In this document: positions 19,813 to 28,320 of the stretch, one piece after another
Position numbering within the stretch: position 1 is the first letter of the stretch
Layout of the letters: every line of letters begins with the position of its first letter
NCBI GenBank assembly: GCA_013812775.1
Contig: JACCSX010000284.1
Location: 1 to 36,867, forward strand
DNA length: 36,867 bases
Source of the DNA: Tatlockia sp.
GTDB taxonomy: Bacteria; Pseudomonadota; Gammaproteobacteria; Legionellales; Legionellaceae
Direction of reading: 5' to 3'
Notes under the pieces: generated by a model
Database searches by the model: none
Told to the model about the DNA's origin: nothing
The model's input: only the letters and a program-made list of their open reading frames with translations
Position numbers and translations under genes: made by a program

Positions 19813-19969
19813 TTTATTGGTTGTAATCAGGATTGATTCGTCATTCGCTTTAGAATGAGTAGTTTGATTTAAATTGTTTGGATTAGTGTTTAAAAAGATA
19901 CCCCCGGCCCCGAGTAGGCGAAATAAGGTTTAAGTTTCTAAGATTTTTTATTTCAGATCGTAATCGCAT
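19813..19969 (-). other. Probable N-terminal coding part of the preceding gene, shifted frame
   Basis: ATG 19969 has AAAGGAG six bases upstream and opens a 28-codon frame (MRLRSEIKNLRNLN and so on) stopping at 19883. The frame of the downstream 316-aa gene is open from 19929 through 19813 and encodes GIFLNTNPNNLNQTTHSKAN. The two overlap around C5 at 19901-19905 (G5 on the coding strand). With four Gs instead of five the frame is continuous from 19969 to 18862. Either an assembly error, a true mutation, or slippage at the G-run explains it. Confidence 0.6.
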
Positions 19970-20050
19970 ATTAATCTCCTTTGGATTTTAAATTAAAAAC
20001 TCCTTTTTACACTACCATAAAAATATAATTTATGTAAACAAATATATCAA

Positions 20051-20078
20051 ATTATAAAAATATTAATCATATTTGCAA
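20051..20078 (-). promoter_or_regulatory. Sigma-70-type promoter for the 18862-19969 gene
   Basis: On the minus strand TTGCAA (20078-20073) and TATAAT (20056-20051) are separated by 16 bases in a very AT-rich stretch. Transcription would start near 20044, about 75 bases before ATG 19969. This supports 19969, not 19812, as the real gene start. Confidence 0.55.
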
Positions 20079-20127
20079 TGTTGAGTGTGATAAATGACTT
20101 TTTCCAGGTTTACGAGCCGTTAAAGCT

Positions 20128-20170
20128 AATTGGAAGGGCGTGAGCTGGGTAAAATTACCCCGCCCCAATT
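20128..20170 (-). terminator. Hairpin downstream of the kinase gene
   Basis: A long imperfect stem: AATTG/CAATT outside, GGGCG/CGCCC in the middle and GGGTAA/TTACCC around an AA loop, with a one-sided six-base bulge. It begins 28 bases after the kinase stop on the minus strand. Only a weak T stretch (GCTTT) follows, so terminator activity is likely but not certain. Confidence 0.45.
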
Positions 20171-20197
20171 TTGTCAAATAGCTTTTTTGGTGCGGAG

Positions 20198-22012
20198 TTA
20201 CTTCTTGTACAAATTGCTGCAATTGGAAGTTTGAATAGTTAACCCAATCCTGACTTCATTCTGTTTAGGAGTAGCTGCTTTGAAAAAGGTAGGTCTTTTT
20301 GAATTAGGAGAATCATCTAGCAGAGTATCCTGTTTTCTTTTATTTTCTTTATTTTCTAAAGCAGAGACTTTATTTAGGGGAAACCTGGAACTCGCCTGGG
20401 CAATCGATAAACGCTGTTCTGGGTTATTTTGTAACATTCCTTTCAATACAGTACGAATTTGCTCTTCCGTATCAATAGTCAAGCCTGTGAAGATTTGACA
20501 GAATAGTTTCGCTACTCGCTCTTGGGCTGTCCAGCAGTTGTATCCACCCTTTGGTGAAGGTTTATTATAGGTGGTTAAATCAGACCGCCAAACCATGGCT
20601 ATTATACGAGCTATCGAGAATACATCTGCCTCATAACCCACTGTCTTGGAGTTATCTAATAGTTCCGGGGCACCAAATTTACTATCCGAGGCATCTTCAT
20701 CAAAACCCATCTCTGCCTCAAAACCAAGGCCAGAATTAAGAATACTGACTGTAATGGGTTTATTTAAATCAACAAAGATATTAGAGGTGTTTAAATCGCA
20801 AAGAATTCTCCCTTTGCTGGTTACTTGTTCATTTAAGGCATTTATTAAGGCATGTGTTAAATCAAGTCGTTGTTCTGTAGTTAATAGCTTTTTATTTTGA
20901 TAATCATCTGTCAGCACAGCCGATAGCCTTCTTCCAAGGGATTTGTTGAGTAAGGTATTATCTAAATCATTCTCATCAAAAGAGGGAAATCTGCGAACGG
21001 CCTGAGCAATTGAATAGCGATGTTGAGGTTTGGTTTTCAGCATTCCTGACAGGGCAATACGAATTTCATTCTGTTTTTCAAAAGGCAGTAATATGCCATT
21101 GAACAGATTCGCTATTCGGTCTGTTAAAGGCCAGAGAAAATTTAAGTCACCATTATAGGTATGTGTATCAACACGCCAAAGCTTTGCGATAACACGGGCC
21201 ATTGAGTATACATCAGCCTTGTAGCCAACATCATCGGGATTGACAATTTCAGGTGCAACATATTCTTTAGAGCCAGGCTGTTTTCCATCCGGGGCATTTG
21301 CAAAAAAACCAAATCCATAATCGAAGATAGTTACTGCAATAGGAATCTTATTTAAATCAACAAAAATATTTTCTGGTTTTATGTCGCGATGAACTATTCC
21401 TTTAAAGCTTAGATTCTCTAAACTAATTAACAAAGCTTGAGATAGCTCAAATCGTTGTTTTAAAGTAAGAACTTCTATTCCTTCATAATCGTCATAGATA
21501 ATATCAAAGAGTTCTCTTCCTGGTAGACGGTTCATTACGGTCAAGGAGGTTGGATTATCTGAATCCCCAATCAGGGTAGGTTCCTTGATTGCAAGAGAGT
21601 CTGCCCATTTTGTCAGCTCATATTCTATTTGGAGATTTTCCAAGGGATTTTTATCTGAATGCATCTGAACCTTTACGACTCGACCTAGTTCATCCTTGCC
21701 GTGTTTCTTGATTTGAAGACCGTCTTTAGTAAAGGTTAGAGTTCGTTTAATTTTATGTACAAGACCAAAGCCGCCCTCGCCAAGAGGATCCTTAGGGGAA
21801 AGGAGTTCATAACAAAAACCATCATGTCCATCCTTTCTTTTCCTTTGAAAGATACCATATTTAAATTGAAAATCGGTGCCGTCATTCAGCGTATACACAT
21901 CACCGGATCGCCATAATTTGATACCAAGCTTCGCTTGATCTTCGAAAAATTGTTTTATTTTTTCAAGGACTTCAGTCTTCTGTTCTTGCATTAAATCAAT
22001 TTCTACAGCCAT
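20198..22012 (-). CDS. Eukaryote-like protein kinase with duplicated, degenerate C-lobe
   Basis: A 604-residue protein. Residues 70-345 are a complete Ser/Thr-type kinase domain: glycine loop GEGGFG 78-83, Lys114 in RVVKVQ, HRDIKPEN 208-215, DYG at 231-233 in place of DFG, APE 253-255. Residues 356-545 repeat the part from about 160 onward (RLPGRELFDIIYDDY vs SLGRRLSAVLTDDYQ; VGYKADVYSMARVIA vs VGYEADVFSIARIIA) but without an N-lobe. There HRD has become LCD (405-411, CDLNTSN), DFG has become NSG (426-428), while APE (448-450) persists: a pseudokinase C-lobe. The tail 550-604 is basic (KENKRKQ, SKRP). No signal peptide or membrane segment is present. Legionella carries several LegK effector kinases; secretion is inference. 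ATG 22012 has only a weak ribosome site. Confidence 0.9.
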   Translation of the reverse strand: MAVEIDLMQEQKTEVLEKIKQFFEDQAKLGIKLWRSGDVYTLNDGTDFQFKYGIFQRKRKDGHDGFCYELLSPKDPLGEGGFGLVHKIKRTLTFTKDGLQIKKHGKDELGRVVKVQMHSDKNPLENLQIEYELTKWADSLAIKEPTLIGDSDNPTSLTVMNRLPGRELFDIIYDDYEGIEVLTLKQRFELSQALLISLENLSFKGIVHRDIKPENIFVDLNKIPIAVTIFDYGFGFFANAPDGKQPGSKEYVAPEIVNPDDVGYKADVYSMARVIAKLWRVDTHTYNGDLNFLWPLTDRIANLFNGILLPFEKQNEIRIALSGMLKTKPQHRYSIAQAVRRFPSFDENDLDNTLLNKSLGRRLSAVLTDDYQNKKLLTTEQRLDLTHALINALNEQVTSKGRILCDLNTSNIFVDLNKPITVSILNSGLGFEAEMGFDEDASDSKFGAPELLDNSKTVGYEADVFSIARIIAMVWRSDLTTYNKPSPKGGYNCWTAQERVAKLFCQIFTGLTIDTEEQIRTVLKGMLQNNPEQRLSIAQASSRFPLNKVSALENKENKRKQDTLLDDSPNSKRPTFFKAATPKQNEVRIGLTIQTSNCSNLYKK

Positions 22013-22046
22013 AAATAAACCAAAAATATAAGCACACTAGTCAAAT

Positions 22047-22076
22047 ATTCTACACTAAAACACTTAAATAGATCAA
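22047..22076 (-). promoter_or_regulatory. Candidate kinase promoter
   Basis: Minus-strand TTGATC (22076-22071) and TAGAAT (22052-22047) are 18 bases apart and lie 35-64 bases before the kinase ATG. Four and five matches of six to the sigma-70 consensus; plausible only. Confidence 0.35.
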
Positions 22077-22286
22077 GCAAAAAAAGAGCAGACTAGATAA
22101 ATAAGCGGCATCGTCGACCATTTAAAGCGTTGATCTTGAAGAAATTTATTTAATTTTACTGGCATAAAATTGTATTTTTATTGAACTTATTGATTTTAAA
22201 CTCATTTTTAAAACCTGCTCACATTTTTGACGAAATTGAAATACAAATTTATGGAAGCCCCAATTTTTAGCGTGCTGCATATTTTA

Positions 22287-22314
22287 TTGACTATTCAATG
22301 ATTTCAGTTATATT
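22287..22314 (+). promoter_or_regulatory. Promoter of the 513-aa gene
   Basis: TTGACT (22287-22292) and TATATT (22309-22314) are separated by 16 bases. Transcription would start near 22321, leaving an untranslated leader of about 175 bases before ATG 22498. Confidence 0.5.
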
Positions 22315-22497
22315 CTGCCTATCTGAGCAATGAATTTTCCTATTGTTAAATTTTCGGTAAACGAAATGGTTAGCGACAGCGATCGAAAGTCTTTAAAGAT
22401 GCTTGGATTTTTCGCAACAATTACAGAATTTGCCTTACTTCCATGAGCAATTCTATTTCATTGCTAATTTTTGACTTCTACCTTAGAGGATTTTGTT

Positions 22498-24039
22498 ATG
22501 TTTTTTATAGAAAGGGTTTTAGACGATTTAGACCCCACAAAGATACAATGTATTACAGTTATTGGTCGCATTGTCAGTTTTTTTCTGCCTACTAAGGATG
22601 GTGAAAAATTTGCAAAACGATATTCATTAAAAAATACCTGGATTGACAGTGAGGGGATGAATATTGATATGTTATTACCCTACCCTGCTAATCCTGAAAA
22701 CTTAAAAGCATTTTTTGAAAGTTTTCAGGACGTAGATTTCAGTAAAGAGTTAAAACAGGAGTTTTTATATGAGTTTCAAGGGTTTACTGACACCCCATCA
22801 ATTGACTATATAATTCATTTAATTCGAGATTATATCTACTTTTTTGATCGTGGCGTAATGGAGGAAGAGTTATCCCTTTTAGAAGAAACAATGCCAGTAT
22901 ATATGGATTTTATAACCCAGGTAGCAACTATTTCTGAAAATTGGCCTACAACTATCACAGTTAATAATATAGAACTAAATACCAATCAAGTATTAAAAAC
23001 CTGGCTTGCTTCCGCTAAGCACATTCGCTATGTATTAATGCCAATACAAACGGCCTTAGAAGAATACAGAGACGATATAATTTCTAAAGACGATTTTATT
23101 GAAGAAATGCAACACTTGCTTCACAAAGGGTCCGCCACCCCATTCCCGGATTTTGGAAATTTACTGCCTTCACTTCACAAGGAATTGGAACAAAATATCT
23201 CTTTTTTAGATGAAAAGCTAAATGATCTTTACTCTACTATAGCTAAGCAATTAGCCATTCTTCTTAACACCCAAGTTCTTCAATTTCAACCTCAGACTTT
23301 CCCGCATCCCAAGACCAGCGAATATTTAGTCCTTAATTTAGAAAAAAAAGAATTTATTGATAATACTCCCATGCAAAAGAAAGTAAGATTAAAGATTAAT
23401 GAACCTAAAGAGTCAGAGGAGATCAAGGAACTTTTGGAGTTTACTTCCCAAAAAGTACAACAAACCCCCCATAGGTGTACACCAAATAGAAGATCTCGAA
23501 TTAATAGTGAAGTTGAAGGCTCCGAGCACCAAAAACAACCAATGGATTTATCGCCACAAAAATATACTTCCAATAGGTTTTCACCACAAATGCCTAGAAA
23601 AATAAAATCCATGATCGAGCCTAAAAGCTCAGAGAGCGTTAGGAGAAAATTGGATTTTACACCTGAAAAAGTCATAGCTAAAGCGGATGATGACTACACC
23701 AATGCAATTAATCTTTTAAAGAAATACGAAAAAGGTAAGAGCATTATCGATTCAATGGTTCGATTGAAAGAAGGAGAACAGAGCTGGAATCCTTATTGGA
23801 TTAATAGTGAGCTAAAGCTTAAAGGAATTATTGCAGCTGTATTAACACTAGATGAAGAAGGCGATACTGATCTTGAAAGCTTGATTCAAAATGAAAATTC
23901 AAACCTGTATGAATCACTTAATATGCGAAGACTCCTTCCTGTCACTTTTTTGGGTAGACTTGGTTTAAATCATGCTAAATCGGCAATGATTGTTGAGGAT
24001 GAAATGGCAACCTGTTTAAAAAGCAGTGAAAATTCATAA
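22498..24039 (+). CDS. Unrecognised 513-aa protein with internal repeat, effector-like
   Basis: I do not recognise this protein. I choose ATG 22498 because GAGG lies eight bases upstream; a TTG nine codons earlier has none. Residues 1-270 are acidic and helical. Then comes a Ser/Pro/Lys/Gln-rich linker that contains a 20-residue repeat: NEPKESEEIKELLEFTSQKV and IEPKSSESVRRKLDFTPEKV, about 80 residues apart. The C-terminal 100 residues (TNAINLLKKYEKGKSIIDSM through SLNMRRLLPVTFLGRLGL) look like a separate compact helical domain. No signal peptide or transmembrane segment is visible. The modular layout with a disordered linker and the position beside a eukaryote-like kinase would suit a secreted effector, but that is inference. 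Confidence 0.75.
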   Translation: MFFIERVLDDLDPTKIQCITVIGRIVSFFLPTKDGEKFAKRYSLKNTWIDSEGMNIDMLLPYPANPENLKAFFESFQDVDFSKELKQEFLYEFQGFTDTPSIDYIIHLIRDYIYFFDRGVMEEELSLLEETMPVYMDFITQVATISENWPTTITVNNIELNTNQVLKTWLASAKHIRYVLMPIQTALEEYRDDIISKDDFIEEMQHLLHKGSATPFPDFGNLLPSLHKELEQNISFLDEKLNDLYSTIAKQLAILLNTQVLQFQPQTFPHPKTSEYLVLNLEKKEFIDNTPMQKKVRLKINEPKESEEIKELLEFTSQKVQQTPHRCTPNRRSRINSEVEGSEHQKQPMDLSPQKYTSNRFSPQMPRKIKSMIEPKSSESVRRKLDFTPEKVIAKADDDYTNAINLLKKYEKGKSIIDSMVRLKEGEQSWNPYWINSELKLKGIIAAVLTLDEEGDTDLESLIQNENSNLYESLNMRRLLPVTFLGRLGLNHAKSAMIVEDEMATCLKSSENS

Positions 24040-24103
24040 GGCTGCATTATTCAAAATTATTCGGGAAAGAGGTCGAGTGGGTTCAAATAGCTGACGCCTG
24101 TGC

Positions 24104-24502
24104 CTACACTTTAAAATAACGGGTTATACCCTCGGGTAGGGGGACAGATTTATTCTCTAGATAATTCACCCATACAACCTTGGATAGACCCTGAGTCATC
24201 AAGGTTTCGCCCTCGTAGATCTCATGTTCCATGATGAGGCTTGAGCGGCCTTGACTCTGTAAAGAGCTGTTGAGAGTTAGGGTCGCAGGGTAAATAATTG
24301 GCTTTAAAAAGGTACATGCAACATGAACTACGACAGGACCTATCGGTTGTTTCATGTCGAAATTGAGACTCTCGAGCCATTCTAGGCGAGCTTGTTGGAA
24401 ATAGTCAAAATAACGGCCATTATTAACATGGCCAAGAGCATCCATATCTCCCCACTCGATAGCGAAGATTTTTTGATGCACGGGTATTTTCTGGTCGGTC
24501 AT
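24104..24502 (-). CDS. Hotdog-fold acyl-CoA thioesterase (4HBT family)
   Basis: A 132-residue protein of the YbgC/4-hydroxybenzoyl-CoA thioesterase type, which hydrolyses acyl-CoA esters. The hallmark WGDMDALGHVNN at residues 17-28 includes catalytic Asp21 and the HVNN turn; YFDYFQQAR follows on the long helix. The full hotdog domain is present and the length is usual. The ATG overlaps the priA stop by four bases (ATGA), so it is the last gene of the methyltransferase-PTPS-priA operon. Substrate cannot be told from sequence. Confidence 0.88.
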   Translation of the reverse strand: MTDQKIPVHQKIFAIEWGDMDALGHVNNGRYFDYFQQARLEWLESLNFDMKQPIGPVVVHVACTFLKPIIYPATLTLNSSLQSQGRSSLIMEHEIYEGETLMTQGLSKVVWVNYLENKSVPLPEGITRYFKV

Positions 24503-26676
24503 GATAAATCCATCGGGTCAACATCCACATTCCAGCGGACATTAGAGGCTAATTTGTTGATTGTTAACCAGTTCCTAAGCTTCGTCAATGAGTTGTGCAG
24601 TATTTTACGTGAAGGCGATTTAACTAGTAATTGCATACGATGTTGATCGGCCTTACGTGCTAAAGGAGCAGGAGCCGGCCCTAAAACCTGGATGCCATCA
24701 CTTTCCAACTGCCCTTTACTTAAATGAAGAAAGTGCAATACCTTGCCTGCCGTCTTATCTTGAGCACGGATAACTGCCAAGTAGTGAAAGGGAGGTAATT
24801 CTGCTTGTTGTCGGATGATAAGTAAGGCTTTGGCAAAGCCATCATAACCATGCTGAATAAGCAGATTGAGAAGTGGATTATCAGGTATATGGGTTTGAAT
24901 CAGGACCTCGCCGGCATGGTCTGCTCGCCCGGCTCGCCCAGCAACCTGAGTAAGCAATTGGCCAAGCCGCTCAAGGGCACGAAAATCCTGATTGTAAAAA
25001 CCAGCATCGCTGTCAAGAACAACCACCAAGGATAAATGGGGAAAATGATGACCCTTTGCCAACATTTGAGTGCCAACAATTAACTGCGCTTCACCTTTAT
25101 TAATACGTTCCAGATGCTCATCAAGGGCATTCTTTTTTCTTATCTCATCTCTGTCGATGCGAAGCAGGCTGGTATTTGGAAATTGTTCTTGTAAATACTC
25201 ATGAACACGTTGAGTGCCGGCACCGATAGGTAATAATTCCTTGCCAGAGCAAGACTGACACTGAGCAGGAATAGATTTGGTCAAGCCACAATGATGACAG
25301 ACGAGCCGTCCTGATTTGCGATGTAAGGTCAAATGACTATCACAGCTCTGACAATCAGCCATCCAGCCACAGTGGTGACAAAGAAGAACCGGCGCAAAAC
25401 CACGGCGGTTGATGAAAACTAAAACCTGATTGCCGCGCTTTAAATGTTCAGCAATAGCATTCAGGCTGCTGGCAGCTAAACCCTGTTGCAGATTAACAGA
25501 GCGAATGTCGATGAGTTGAAAATGCAGTGGTGTCGTTGTTAAGGCTTTTTGATTGAGACGCAAAAGACTGTATTTGCTTTGGGCACAATTGTGCATCGAC
25601 TCAAGGCTTGGTGTTGCCGAACCTAAAATAATTGGTATTTTTGCTAAATAAGCACGCATTAGCGCTGTATCGCGAGCGGAATAACGCACACCTTCCATTT
25701 GTTTTAGCGAGGCATCATGTTCCTCGTCTATTACAATCAAGCCTAAGGCTGGTAAGGGCGTAAAAACCGCAGCCCGCGTGCCAATGACTAATTTCACCAG
25801 TTGATCACTGGCTAATTGCCAGGCTATCTGACGTTCGCTTTCATTCAAATTGGAATGGATAACCACCATAGGTTCGCGAAAGCGAGCGGTAAAGCGGGTT
25901 AATAATTGCGGAGTCAGGCCAATTTCAGGAACCAGCACTAATACCTGACGACCTGCGGCCAGAACCTTAGCAATTAATTGCAAATAAACTTCCGTTTTGC
26001 CACTACCCGTTACACCGTGGAGTAAGAAACATTGATAGTCTTGCAACTGTTCAGAAATAGTGTTGACCGCCACGGCCTGCTCGCTATTTAAGGCCAAAGC
26101 GCTATCAGCAATATGTTTGGGTGGACTGGGAAGAATTGTTTGCTGTGATAAGGAAATAACTCCGACTGCTATTAGTGCTGTTAGATGCGCCTGACTAAAA
26201 CCAGCCTCCATCAGTCTTTTCTTCGCCAGGGGTTCTGATTGCTCTGCCAGAAAATCGATGAGGGCCTGCTGTTTTTTAGCTCGGGAAGAGACAAGATCTT
26301 TCGCTTTTTCAGATGCAAGCGCCAATTCATAATAATCACCAAGAGGAAGCTGGACTGCGGCGCCTAAGCGATATTTTTTCGGCAGGGCTAGCGGAATCAC
26401 TTCGGAGAGGGCTGATTGATAATAAGAACTTACCCACTGGCATAAGCTCAGTATGGTTTCACTAAGCAAGGGCTGCTCATCGATAACAGCGCTGATAATT
26501 TTTAATTTGCCCTTTTCCTGTTCTCTTGGCTCTTTGCTAATAACGAGACCTAAACGGGTTTTATTGCGAAAAGGTACCCAAACCCGGGCGCCAATTAGAG
26601 GTTCAAACTCTCCACCCAGGTAATCAAAATAATCACGGCTAGTATTGGGAATGCAAATTTTGTAAATAGTTTCCAC
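24499..26676 (-). CDS. priA: Primosomal replication helicase PriA
   Basis: A 725-residue PriA, the 3'-5' helicase that reloads the replisome at stalled forks. An N-terminal 3'-DNA-binding domain (to about 100) precedes the helicase: Walker A GVTGSGKT at 221-228, PEIGLTPQL, DEEH box at 317-320, GSATPSLES. The zinc-binding region holds eight Cys (433, 436, 442, 445, 460, 463, 473, 476). Helicase lobe 2 has GTQMLAKGHHFP and QVAGRAGR. Length equals E. coli PriA (732). The start is GTG 26676, overlapping the PTPS stop as TAGTG, so translation is probably coupled; no strong ribosome site is seen. Confidence 0.96.
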   Translation of the reverse strand: METIYKICIPNTSRDYFDYLGGEFEPLIGARVWVPFRNKTRLGLVISKEPREQEKGKLKIISAVIDEQPLLSETILSLCQWVSSYYQSALSEVIPLALPKKYRLGAAVQLPLGDYYELALASEKAKDLVSSRAKKQQALIDFLAEQSEPLAKKRLMEAGFSQAHLTALIAVGVISLSQQTILPSPPKHIADSALALNSEQAVAVNTISEQLQDYQCFLLHGVTGSGKTEVYLQLIAKVLAAGRQVLVLVPEIGLTPQLLTRFTARFREPMVVIHSNLNESERQIAWQLASDQLVKLVIGTRAAVFTPLPALGLIVIDEEHDASLKQMEGVRYSARDTALMRAYLAKIPIILGSATPSLESMHNCAQSKYSLLRLNQKALTTTPLHFQLIDIRSVNLQQGLAASSLNAIAEHLKRGNQVLVFINRRGFAPVLLCHHCGWMADCQSCDSHLTLHRKSGRLVCHHCGLTKSIPAQCQSCSGKELLPIGAGTQRVHEYLQEQFPNTSLLRIDRDEIRKKNALDEHLERINKGEAQLIVGTQMLAKGHHFPHLSLVVVLDSDAGFYNQDFRALERLGQLLTQVAGRAGRADHAGEVLIQTHIPDNPLLNLLIQHGYDGFAKALLIIRQQAELPPFHYLAVIRAQDKTAGKVLHFLHLSKGQLESDGIQVLGPAPAPLARKADQHRMQLLVKSPSRKILHNSLTKLRNWLTINKLASNVRWNVDVDPMDLS

Positions 26677-27170
26677 TAGCTACGTTGCCATTCATGGCTT
26701 GCTGATTGACCGGGGGCAGAGAAAACTTTGATAAGAATTTTTTCTATGCGATGACGATCCAGTTCCTTTGTGTCCTTAATTAATTCTTCCACAAACCAGC
26801 GAGATAACTCTTCAACGGTGATATTTGTCAAGGGCATCAGAGTTACGTCTTCTTTCAAAAAAGGGATTTTTTTATGGTTAAAAACAAAATAATAATACTC
26901 TTCATCTTTTGAAATTTGTAAAAAAGGGGAGAACTCTGGCATCAGAAAGGTTTGATTCAGTTGGCGGCATAATTTATGGATACGTTCTTTATAATAGCGA
27001 TAATCAAAGGTCATTCCGTTCTCTTCAACCCAGGTGGTCAGGGCGAGATAGACGGTGTACATATGACCATGTAAGGGTTCGCGTTCGCTCGCAGAAAAAA
27101 GAGTGGTGTGGCCTGCAGAAAATTTCATTGATTCTTTTTGTAGCTCTACAGTCGTTAAATATTTTTTCAT
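26676..27170 (-). CDS. 6-pyruvoyl-tetrahydropterin synthase / QueD-family enzyme, Cys-less
   Basis: A 164-residue T-fold protein of the PTPS/QueD family acting on dihydroneopterin triphosphate or a related pterin. Zinc ligands are His21 (FSAGH) and His34, His36 (HGH). Ordinary PTPS and QueD carry a catalytic Cys before HGH; here the sequence is ASEREPLHGH, giving Glu31-x-x-HGH, the signature described for PTPS-III, which replaces dihydroneopterin aldolase (FolB) in folate synthesis in diverse bacteria. The Asp-His pair of the PTPS triad (LDH) is LNQ here at 71-73, so the active site departs further from the classical one. It lies three bases after the MidA-like methyltransferase and close to the divergent pteridine reductase, supporting a folate or pterin role. 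QueD (queuosine) function is the rival. Confidence 0.85.
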   Translation of the reverse strand: MKKYLTTVELQKESMKFSAGHTTLFSASEREPLHGHMYTVYLALTTWVEENGMTFDYRYYKERIHKLCRQLNQTFLMPEFSPFLQISKDEEYYYFVFNHKKIPFLKEDVTLMPLTNITVEELSRWFVEELIKDTKELDRHRIEKILIKVFSAPGQSASHEWQRS

Positions 27171-27173
27171 GTT

Positions 27174-28286
27174 TTATAAACTCGCTCGTTTATCCTGCAA
27201 TTGAAAACCTGTCAGTGCTAATTCGCTGTTTTTAGTTAAGGCAATTACTTTGAATAACTCCCCCATATCACTTGGTTGAATAAGTTGCTTAACCGCTTGT
27301 TGTCTTTGTAGCTTTTCCCGTTCATCGACGTCATTTTCTAATAAGCTTAACAAACCGTTAGCCAGCAAAAAAGAGGCTTGATTAGTGTAACCGGCTACAT
27401 GAAAGCCTGCTGTAAGCGCTGCCTCTGCGACCTGGGTAAAATCAACATGGGCAGTGATATCCTGTTCGCCAATATGCACAAAGGGATTTGAATGGGCATG
27501 ATGACGATAATGACACATTAAAGTGCCTGTATTGCGGTCAGGATGGTAGTATTCATGTCTTGGAAAGCCATAATCGATAATAAACATCGCACCGGCTGAG
27601 AGCATAGTAAAACATTGTTGAATCCAGTCGTCGATGAATAAATTGACCTCGGAAAGATAAGGCGATAGTTCCTTATCCAAACATTGTTGCACTTGCCTGA
27701 TTAAGCGAGGATTCGTCGAGGGTTTGAAAATCTCTATCAATTCGCCTTTATCGTCAAGGCTAAGATAGCTTTCCTCTATTCCTTCTTTTGTTTGTAAAAA
27801 ACGATGAATAGGCATGGCATCGAGGACTTCATTAGCGATAACAACGCCATTGAAAGCTTCTTTGGGCCAACGCTCAAGCCAGTGAATCCTTTCTAAAAGA
27901 TGAGGAATTTCCAGAGTAATTATCTCTTGTTGGCGTTGTCGTAGATTAGGACTGATTTCAAGGATATAGTACTTATCCGGTAAACATGATTTTTGTTCAA
28001 GAGCAGTCAGTAGATCAACACAAAGACGGCCGGATCCAGCGCCAAACTCAAATAAACACGGCTCTGGCAGATTTAAAAGCACTTGTTGGCATTGATTTGC
28101 CAGAGTTTGAGCGAATAAAGGGGTTAATTCCGGAGCGGTGATAAAATCGCCCTGCACCCCAAATTTTTGTAAACCGGCGCTATAATAGCCCAAGGTTGGG
28201 GCATAAAGTGCTTGTTGCATAAATGCAACAAAGGGAAGGTCGCCTTGTTCTAGTATTTGGCTGCAAATTAATTCTAATAAATTCAT
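27174..28286 (-). CDS. MidA/NDUFAF7-family SAM-dependent methyltransferase
   Basis: A 370-residue class I methyltransferase of the MidA/NDUFAF7 (DUF185) type; the mitochondrial member methylates an arginine of complex I. Visible signatures are LYAPTLGYYSAG and FGVQGDFITAPELTPLFA at the N-terminus, the SAM loop EFGAGSGRL, VIANEVLDAMPIHRF, and IIDYGFPRHEYYHP. Length is normal. No good ribosome site precedes the ATG, and only 34 bases separate it from the divergent folM-like gene. It heads the operon with the PTPS-family gene, priA and the thioesterase. The bacterial substrate is unknown to me. Confidence 0.9.
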   Translation of the reverse strand: MNLLELICSQILEQGDLPFVAFMQQALYAPTLGYYSAGLQKFGVQGDFITAPELTPLFAQTLANQCQQVLLNLPEPCLFEFGAGSGRLCVDLLTALEQKSCLPDKYYILEISPNLRQRQQEIITLEIPHLLERIHWLERWPKEAFNGVVIANEVLDAMPIHRFLQTKEGIEESYLSLDDKGELIEIFKPSTNPRLIRQVQQCLDKELSPYLSEVNLFIDDWIQQCFTMLSAGAMFIIDYGFPRHEYYHPDRNTGTLMCHYRHHAHSNPFVHIGEQDITAHVDFTQVAEAALTAGFHVAGYTNQASFLLANGLLSLLENDVDEREKLQRQQAVKQLIQPSDMGELFKVIALTKNSELALTGFQLQDKRASL

Positions 28287-28320
28287 AATTGATTAAAATT
28301 TATAAAATGAGGAACATACC

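Larger units (their letters stand above)
22013..22497. other. 485-base divergent intergenic region
   Basis: AT-rich DNA between the divergent kinase and 513-aa genes. It holds a candidate promoter on each strand (22047-22076 minus; 22287-22314 plus). A 38-codon frame at 22330-22446 has no good ribosome site and is probably chance. Apart from these I see no RNA gene, repeat or gene remnant. Confidence 0.5.

Noticed and set aside
22330-22446. 38-codon frame upstream of the 513-aa gene
   Set aside because: Ribosome site is poor and composition unremarkable; kept only as a note in the intergenic entry.
23292-23675. Minus-strand 127-codon frame
   Set aside because: Antisense shadow of the Ser/Pro-rich linker of the 513-aa gene.
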